Assembly: GCA_050084985.1 (NCBI GenBank)
Contig: JBITNC010000001.1
Location: 56,172,001 to 56,236,000 of the forward strand
DNA length: 64,000 nt
Direction of reading: 5' to 3'
Source: Nageia nagi
Lineage: Eukaryota > Pinophyta
Part shown: one piece after another, positions 57,801 to 64,000 of the stretch
How the letters are laid out: the number at the start of each line of letters is the position of its first letter
Numbering within the stretch: the first letter of the stretch is position 1
The notes under the pieces: generated by a model
Database searches by the model: none
What the model was told of the DNA's origin: nothing
The model's input: only the letters and a program-made list of their open reading frames with translations
Translations under genes and position numbers: made by a program

Positions 57801-58237
57801 TACCTTTATTTGTTTGAGTTTAACTCTATTAATCTAATGTACCAGGATTTAAATAGTCTATTAGTGTATCATACGATGGACAAAATGGAGCTCACCTACG
57901 CCTATTCGTAGCATTCCATCATAATGAATATTGTTATTTAAATAATCAACGATCCTTGCCCTCCAATTCCTAGGAGATCCAAAAACTAAAAAGTATAAAA
58001 GGAATTTGATTGCATTCTTAAAAAAAAAGGGCATGGATGAAAATGCTTTATGAACATAAATTTTTTTTATTATTCACTACAATTAATGCAAAAGCCGGAA
58101 AACCTCCATTTGGGAAGCCCTTCGTTTTTACAATTTCTCGCAAAAAAAAATTTATAACTCGCATAAAAGATTAATAGTAAATTCGTTGACATTATAAAGC
58201 ATCAAAACTTTGGAATACTGTGGTAAATACTTTGGAA
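54846..58237. other. Intergenic sequence, no supported gene
   Basis: Mostly AT-rich (very AT-rich at 57090-57310). A 67-residue frame at 56449-56652 (+; MVLRFYFPLRSKDEKHDPRV..., IRLKVGYILSFVQARLLNHV) has balanced composition but no motif I know. Its upstream 56150-56260 also reads sensibly (LVHGEEYH, FLNPDERKQWV), so a decayed gene or transposon protein is possible. A 71-residue minus frame at 57353-57568 has a hydrophobic stretch (TCLVVFSLSISLGIHYMII). From about 57350 on, CpG becomes more frequent. Confidence 0.35.
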
Positions 58238-58456
58238 TTAAACCGCACCAACAATTGTGATATGCAACACAATTGGCTGCGGAACGTGTCGAGCAAGCAA
58301 AACATTCCCATCTGTCACAACCTCCATGTTCTGATTAGTAAATCTCATAATAAGCTCAGTTTCCAGTGCCGGTTCGAATATTCCCCTAATGACTCCACTC
58401 AAGCGTGCCCGTGTTCTCACTAGAATTTCTCCGATATGGTTCAGCTTGATGACATT
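58238..58456 (-). CDS. Gene-like open frame, 72 residues, 5' end cut at the palindrome
   Basis: Open from just after a TAG at 58457-58459 to the TAA at 58238: VIKLNHIGEILVRTRARLSG, FEPALETELIMRFTNQNMEV, VTDGNVLLARHVPQPIVLHI. No ATG upstream of the internal Met; a GTG lies at 58420. Codon-like composition, higher GC and many CpGs set it apart from the transposons. TTAG just before the frame could be a splice acceptor, but the pyrimidine tract is poor. The family is not recognised. It ends where the palindrome at 58461 begins, so it may be a terminal exon or a truncated gene. Confidence 0.35.
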   Translation of the reverse strand, partial: NVIKLNHIGEILVRTRARLSGVIRGIFEPALETELIMRFTNQNMEVVTDGNVLLARHVPQPIVLHITIVGAV

Positions 58457-58460
58457 CTAA

Positions 58461-58606
58461 CTGGTTGAGTCTATCCATCTTTAAAATAGCAAAACAAAAA
58501 ATTAGTTAAACCGGATTTTTGAAGCGAAATTACGGAATTTCTTTTCAAGAATCCGGCTTAACGAAATTTCTGTATTGTTATTTTAAATATGGATAGACTC
58601 AACAAG
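58461..58606. repeat. 146-bp palindrome (spacerless inverted repeat)
   Basis: 58461-58533 reads as the reverse complement of 58534-58606: outer ends GTTGAGTCTATCCAT and ATGGATAGACTCAAC, inner CCGGATTTTTGAAGCGAAAT against ATTTCTTTTCAAGAATCCGG, centre GAAATTACGGAATTTC. Arms of ~73 nt align without gaps and with about a dozen mismatches. There is no loop. No clear target duplication at the edges. Confidence 0.85.
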
Positions 58607-58759
58607 GAAGACATTAAATTTTTTTTGCTTAACCCCGATTGGTTGCTAGCGAATAATAATAGTAGGGGAAGTTCGGTGCCAGGTGAGTTCCAGAAACTGC
58701 GCAGCGGTAGAGAGCCTGACATGACGAAGCTGTTGACGGTGACAAAAAAAAAGAAGTAA
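58589..58759 (+). CDS. Short gene-like frame, 56 residues, with a consensus splice donor
   Basis: ATG at 58589 (inside the palindrome's right arm), stop at 58757-58759: MDRLNKEDIKFFLLNPDWLL, ANNNSRGSSVPG, then EFQKLRSGREPDMTKLLTVT and a Lys tail. GTGCCAGGTGAGTTCC at 58677-58692 contains a near-ideal donor CAG|GTGAGT, so the exon may stop at 58682 with the minisatellite lying in the intron. Family not recognised; neither expression nor the intron is proven. Confidence 0.3.
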   Translation: MDRLNKEDIKFFLLNPDWLLANNNSRGSSVPGEFQKLRSGREPDMTKLLTVTKKKK

Positions 58760-58779
58760 ATTTAACGGAACCTTAACAA

Positions 58780-60420
58780 CAAAAATTCCTAAACCCTAAC
58801 AAAGACGGTGAATAAGCGCATTGGCAAAAACCAAACCCTAACGGAAGAAAATCTCAAAAAACCCTAACAGCAAAATACCAAAATTTAAATAGTGGAATAT
58901 TCTCCAAACCCTAACAGAAAAAAAAAAAGCAATAGGAATTTTCTTCAGTAATATAGAAGCTAACAGAATATTCCCCAAACACCTTAAACTTGATGGAAGA
59001 ATATCCTAACGTTAATAGAATATTTGTCAAACTTTAACGGAATGTTCTTCAAATTTAATAGAATAATTTGAATCTGAAATAAATAAACCTTAATCATGAC
59101 GGAAATCTAACAGGAAAAAACCCTAATCCTGACAGAAATCTAACGGAAAAAACCTTAATCTTCACGAAAACCTTAATCTTGACGGAACCCTAACGGAAAA
59201 AAACCCTAATCTTAACGGAACCCTAACGGAAAAAAACCTTAATCTTAACGGAACGCTAACGGGCTTAACGGAACCCTAACGAAAAAAAACCCTAATCTTA
59301 ACGGAACCCTAACGGAAAAAAACCCTAATCTTAACAGAACCCTAACCGAAAAAACCCTACTCTTAACGGAACCCTAACGGAAAAAAACCCTATTCTTAAC
59401 GGAACCCTAACGGAAAAAAACCCTAATCTTAACGGAATCCTAACGGAAAAAAACCCTAATCTTAACGGAACCCTAACGGACTTAACGGAACCCTAACGGA
59501 AAAAAACCCTAATCTTAACGGAACCCTAACGGAAAAAAACCCCTAATCTTAACGGAACCCTAACGGACTTAACGGAACCCTAACGGAAAAAAACCCTAAT
59601 CTTAACGGAACCCTAACGGAAAAAAACCATAATCTTAACGGAACCCTAACGGACTTAACGGAACCCTAACGGAAAAAAACCCTAAACTTAACGAAACCCT
59701 AACGGAAAAAAACCCTAAACTTAACGAAACCCTAACGGAAAAAAACCTAAACTTAACCAAACCCTAACGGAAAAAAACCCTAAACTTAACCAAACCCTAA
59801 CGGAAAAAAACCCTAAACTTAACCAAACCCTAACGGAAAAAAACCCTAAACTTAACCAAACCCTAACGGAAAAAAACCCTAATCTTAACGAAACCCTAAC
59901 GGATAAAACCCTAATCTTAACGAAACCCTAACGGATAAAACCCTAATCTTAACGGAACCCTAACGGAAAAAAACCCTAATCTTAACGGAACCCTAACGGA
60001 AAAAAACCCTAATCTTAACGGAACCCTAACGGATAAAAAACCCTAATCTTAACGGAACCCTAACGGAAAAAAACCCTAATCTTAACGGAACCCTAACGGA
60101 AAAAAAACCCTAATCTTAACGGAACCCTAACGGAAAAAAACCCTAACGAACTTAACGGAACCCTAACGGAAAAAAACCCTAACGAACTTAACGGAACCCT
60201 AACGGAAAAAAACCCTAATCTTAACGGAACCTAACGGAAAAAACCCTAATCTTAACGGAACCCTAATCCTAACGGAAAAAATCCTAACGAAAACCTAACC
60301 GTAACGAAAAAAAACGTAATCTTAACGGAAACCTAACCCTGATGAACAAAAACCCTAATCTTAACGAAAACCTAACCCTAACAAAAAAAAAGCCCTAAAT
60401 CTTAACAGAAAAACACCCTA
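58780..60420. repeat. 33-bp minisatellite with telomere-like CCCTAA
   Basis: The core unit is CTTAACGGAACCCTAACGG, then seven A, then CCCTAAT (33 bp, two CCCTAA per unit). It is most regular between about 59150 and 60250. A variant inserts about 20 bp by repeating CCCTAACGGACTTAACGGAA (59470, 59560, 59650; similar near 60150). A sub-block at 59680-59880 uses CCCTAAACTTAACCAAACCC instead and is internally almost uniform. The edges (58780-59150, 60250-60420) are degenerate. It is about 1.6 kb long. On the other strand it reads TTAGGG..., related to but not the same as the usual plant telomere repeat TTTAGGG. Confidence 0.92.
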
Positions 60421-60507
60421 GTCTATGAATGAACGAAATATTCACTGTTCCTCTACCAATAAACATAATATTCAGCCACTGCGTAAAAGCTGAAAAAGAA
60501 AAGGCAA

Positions 60508-60627
60508 TTATCTAGACGGGACCCTGATGCATGCGACATGAAACCGTTGTCGGACTACGTCCACGTAGTGTAGTTCCGATCGCACAGCTATGTTAGCAAA
60601 AGGCCTGGTCAGAACCAGAGACTTCAT
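60508..60627 (-). CDS. Short gene-like frame, 39 residues
   Basis: ATG at 60627, stop TAA at 60508: MKSLVLTRPFANIAVRSELH, then YVDVVRQRFHVACIRVPSR. CpG-rich for this window and of balanced composition. GTAAGAAA just upstream of the ATG (GATCG|GTAAGA) is a possible splice donor. No family recognised; it could be part of the same locus as 60730-60813. Confidence 0.22.
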   Translation of the reverse strand: MKSLVLTRPFANIAVRSELHYVDVVRQRFHVACIRVPSR

Positions 60628-60729
60628 TTTCTTACCGATCAAATCCGTCAACCATTATCTTCATCCGCAGCGTTTCACATAGGGATAATGTGTTTACAGG
60701 GCTCACAAACCCTACTATACCAAAATGAT

Positions 60730-60813
60730 TTAATGTAGAATAGCTGTAGGTGTAGGCACGGTTGAGTGTGTGCTACGACTGGTAGCTGTGGCCGCTACAT
60801 TGGTAGCTGCCAT
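60730..60813 (-). CDS. Short frame with strong plant start context, 28 residues
   Basis: GTTACAATGGCAGC fits the plant consensus AACAATGGC. The peptide MAATNVAATATSRSTHSTVP then TPTAILH is Ala/Ser/Thr-rich with no acidic residue, as at the start of an organelle transit peptide, but stops after 28 codons. It may be a first exon, with the stop lying in intron sequence, or a decayed gene start. A TATA-like box lies about 55 bases upstream on this strand. Confidence 0.28.
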   Translation of the reverse strand: MAATNVAATATSRSTHSTVPTPTAILH

Positions 60814-60866
60814 TGTAACGGGAAAAGATAAGCAAACCTTTTTTTTATCTGTGGCGCTTGAATTGC

Positions 60867-60880
60867 GGCTAAATATAGCC
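60867..60880 (-). promoter_or_regulatory. Possible TATA box
   Basis: GGCTATATTTAGCC on the minus strand, itself a perfect palindrome, lies upstream of the ATG at 60813. In this AT-rich DNA such boxes occur by chance; only the neighbouring start context makes it worth listing. Confidence 0.2.
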
Positions 60881-63189
60881 ATTCGCCAGCCTTTGTGTAA
60901 TTAGCTCAGCTGTTGATTATGTCTACAATTCTGAAATTTCTGATATCAAGTTATGGTATCTAAAAAATAAGAAATCAAAATATAACAAAGAAAATTTTAT
61001 TATTTTTTAAATTTCAAAAATCTGCAAACAACCAAAACAAAAAAATTAATTACAAATTTATTTAAAAGTATTTGTGAATTTTGTTGAATTTCATTATTTC
61101 ACAATTTAAATATTTTAATACTTTTTCGTCTATATATTACTTCTTGCAAATATTTGGTTATATAAATATATCATATTTTATTTTAATTATTTGTTATCAA
61201 TAAAGGTAAAGGTTGTATATTAATGTGTAACTTTTTGAATAGGAGGTTTTACCATTGTGACTCTCTTCATATAAATTGATGTGATTGTCAATTCATCATT
61301 TATAATTTTATTTTTAATAACTTTTAAAATATATATTTATATATAAGTAAAATGTATTTTTTTATCATACATTTATCACGTAGATCATTAGATTTGTATT
61401 ATGTGAAAATTGACTTAATATGAATTGACAAATAGGGGAGTTGGAGAGGTGGGTAGTTAAAAGCTCTCAAATATGGAGGCCTACGTTCAAAACTCTCTAC
61501 CCCTAAAAGTTGAAACATACCTAAAATCCTATTAAGTTGATGGTAGATGCGGATGAGGCTTTGATCGTGCCCTCGATGGAATTTGATAGCACGGATGCCC
61601 CTTAGTCGTAGCTCTAAGCTTAAAGAGTTCATGGTGCCCTATATCAAGGGACAAACTCCAACAACAAAAAATGATTTAGTAACAAAATATAGTAAAATTG
61701 AAATAAGCTAAAGAAATATGTGAAAGAGCATTTACATTAGTAATTATTAGAGAGAATTAAAAGTCAAAATTATTATAATACTTTTTTATATTGATTTTTA
61801 GTTTTTATGAATATAGATTTAGATGATTTGTTTGCATGGTTTGATAGGAGGGTGATTGGTTGAAGGTTGTTGTATAGGGTATGGAAGTTGATGTGATCGA
61901 ATTGGTTTGTGTTTATTGATATTGAATGATTGATTGTATTGGAATAATTGGTTGGATGTAAATAACTTGATTAGTTTGTGTGGTAATTTAATTTTGAAAA
62001 AATGATTAAGTTTAAAGGATTATGAGTTTAAGGATTTGTGTGAGTTTGAGGAATTATTTGTGTCTACATGGTAGTTTTAGTTTTTGTATTGACTTGATTT
62101 TGTGCTTTAGTATGTTTCATGAATGTTGGATCAGATGTTAGAAATAAGTTTGATCTTCTATTTTGTAGTAATTTTTATATAAATATTCATATAATGTTTC
62201 AACATTTTGATTGAGAATGAGTTCAATTTCAGAGTTGGTAGGGTTTACCTTAAACAATTATTTCTCATTGCTTTAAAGAATTAATTCCATGTTATTATCA
62301 CTTTTGTTGTTAATGAATTTAAATTATTAACTTATATTTTTATGTTTGGCTTCATGTAAGGATCATGAGCTCATCTCAGCTAACAAAAGTAATAGAAATT
62401 GGTGTAAATAATCACTTAAATATTTTCAAATTTTTTGTATAAATTTTGCATATGATCACTTAAGGAATCTAAGAATATTTTGCAAATTTGAGGATAGTAT
62501 AAAAAATTTATCTAAACAAATCATACTTATACTAGAAATTTTACTAAAGACAACATTGTGAGCTTAATGATTTCTACTTTATAGTGTTTAAAGACACCAT
62601 AACTTTTAAATATACCTCTAATGGGATGCTAGATAACTCTTGGCTCAATATTATAGATCACTATCTAAAGAGAATTGGGACCTAATTCCTCTAGGCATGT
62701 TATCAATCCATGGTACAAAAGAGTGTCTTATGAAATGTTATTCTTCATACATTATGATAATTCATGGACAATGGTTACTTAGGGTTCAAATATGATAAGG
62801 GGATCCTAAAGGGGTTTTTACATATACCCTAAGGTATGCAAAGGCATCAAATCCATCTTCAAGTCCTATTTGAGGCTTAGGTATTAGTGTAGAACACCTC
62901 ACTTTACTTGCCTCTTTGTATGTAAGTGTGCATAGCTAAAAATAATGTCATTTTAGACATTTAAATACCTTCAAAATAAAGTTTATAACTCAGATGCAGC
63001 TAGGGTTCAAAATAAAAAATCAAAAATATATCTAAATGCAATTAGGGTGTATGGTTCATCACTAAATATGTATGCATGTGAAGATAAATGTATATTTAAC
63101 TATTTAAATCTAAATATATAAACACTCGAATGAATAAAAATATAACATTAATGAATGGATAAAAGGGAATATACTTAAATATTTTACCT
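60881..63189. other. Intergenic sequence, no supported gene
   Basis: AT-rich. A minus-strand frame 61632-61399 (77 residues: MNSLSLELRLRGIRAIKFHR...LQLPYLSIHIKSIFT) has no recognised motif. 61850-62110 is G/T-rich with repeated GATTGGTTG/TTTGTG phrases. 62560-63190 shows nothing I can name. Confidence 0.35.
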
Positions 63190-64000
63190 TTTTGTAGGCC
63201 TTTGATGGTTATATCTCCTTAGTTTCTTTGATTAGATCTTTATATTCAACTCCTTAGTATTACCTATGGTAATTAAATCATTGATATACACTACAATAAT
63301 GGAAATATCCCCCATGTTGTTGAAGGTAGAAATTAGTACAATAAGGACTCCTAACAAATCCATGTTGTAATAAATGCTCATTAATCTCAATGTATCAAGC
63401 TCTTGGAGCCTATTTTAAGCCATACAAAGAATTTATAAATCTACACATCTTTCCCTTGTTGGAGTGAAAGATAAATTCCCCAAGCTGTTACATGTAGAAT
63501 TCCTTCTCAAAGTCTTTGTTTAGGAAGACACTCTTCACTTCCATCTAATGTATTTTCCAGCCAAACTATGCAATCACCAAAAAATAAATCTTGATGGTAT
63601 TAACCTTATCTATAAGAGCAAATGACTCCTAATAGTCTATGCCTCCCTCCTAAGAATATCCCATTGTAACTAATCGAGCCTTGTAGTTATCAAGTGTTTG
63701 ATCAACTTTGTACTTTATTTTGAATACCTACTTGCATCTAATGATCTTATTCCTAAATATCTACTAAATACCATGTTTCGTTCCTCATCAATGTGTCATA
63801 CTTAACCTCCATGGATGATTTTCAATGTGGGAACTTAAGGGCTCACACATCATATCAAGTTGAGTACTATTTACCATGGCGCTCATCAATGTAACATGTA
63901 TTTCCTCTTGAGCCATGCTTCATGTTCTTGTTCTAAAGGTAGAAGTATCTTGTATGGTATGGTTTTACCTTTCAACAAATCCATTTTGTTGTAGTGTATA
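63190..64000 (-). pseudogene. Copia integrase/RT relic, cut by the window end
   Basis: Minus strand. At the window end it reads YTLQQNGFVERXNH (consensus YTPQQNGVVERKNR of Copia integrase). Further down come LGWKIHQMEVKSVFLNKDFE and KEFYM-QLGEF (consensus W.I.QMDVK.AFLNGDL.EEVYM.QP.GF, with the first RT Asp changed to Glu: MEVKS), and KMCRFINSLYGLK-APRA-Y (consensus KVCRLKKALYGLKQAPRAWY). The RT/integrase spacing is shorter than normal and stops are many. No LTR in view. Confidence 0.85.

Noticed and set aside
59150-60250. An 11-residue protein repeat (LNGTLTEKNPN) can be read in one frame of the minisatellite.
   Set aside because: 33 is divisible by three so uniform blocks stay open, but the ~20-bp inserts shift the frame into TAA, there is no start codon, and the edges are degenerate. 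The pattern is explained by DNA repeat turnover.
58780-60420. CRISPR-like array or true chromosome end.
   Set aside because: Units abut without unique spacers, and more than 3 kb of non-telomeric DNA follows. The context is a plant nuclear genome, and the repeat is not the plant heptamer.
60480-60720. Possible tRNA or small RNA gene in the GC-richer stretch.
   Set aside because: I could not find a cloverleaf, A/B boxes at proper spacing or C/D or H/ACA box pairs.

Overview
This window looks like nuclear DNA of a land plant with a large, repeat-rich genome. A gymnosperm is my best guess but it is not proven. The evidence is AT-rich sequence, no compact gene blocks, almost wall-to-wall LTR retrotransposons, primer binding sites matching initiator Met-tRNA (TGGTATCAGAGC type), and old copies decayed mostly by C-to-T/G-to-A changes, as expected for methylated repeats. 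I found no rRNA, tRNA, operon or CRISPR array, and no complete functional host gene.

Left part (1-27.7 kb). Positions 1-4874 are the 3' end of a large LTR element (A1) carrying a decayed plant mobile domain (PMD) reading frame antisense to the element, then a polypurine tract and a ~1 kb LTR. Next come copies of an unclassified repeat, 'family B' (4875-7640; 7930-9574). The second is split by a ~16.3 kb LTR element A2 (9575-25864), which has a Tat/Ogre-like gag in sense, an antisense PMD relic and no recognisable pol. A2 holds a Copia element C1 (14388-19116, target duplication AACAC), and its right LTR holds a ~2 kb non-coding LTR element (23540-25521).

Centre (28.2-49.7 kb). One Copia element, C2 (28179-49688, target duplication ATATA), of the same family as C1, is interrupted by three minus-strand Ty3/Gypsy elements. 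G1 (33246-39147) is Tat-type with RT, two RNase H domains and integrase but no gag. G2 (39386-42903, duplication AATCT, 607-bp LTRs) keeps gag and protease but has lost the RT-to-integrase core. G3 (44418-49038, duplication CAATT) keeps gag and protease only. The 5' part of C2 is scrambled: it contains a ~0.75-kb inverted repeat that includes copied host flank, and gag pieces in both orientations.

Right part (49.7-64 kb). This is the least TE-like part. It holds a decayed pentatricopeptide-repeat (PPR)-like array (49870-51110), an unidentified open frame (51769-52241), a third family-B copy (52862-54845), and a CpG-retaining island (58.2-60.9 kb). The island contains several short gene-like frames, a 146-bp spacerless palindrome and a ~1.6-kb minisatellite of 33-bp units carrying the telomere-like hexamer CCCTAA. 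The window ends in a decayed Copia integrase/RT fragment on the minus strand.

How the parts relate: no element here has a complete gag-pol. Gag-only or gag-protease elements (A2, C1, G2, G3) sit beside pol-only G1, so whatever movement occurred probably relied on enzymes from elsewhere in the genome.
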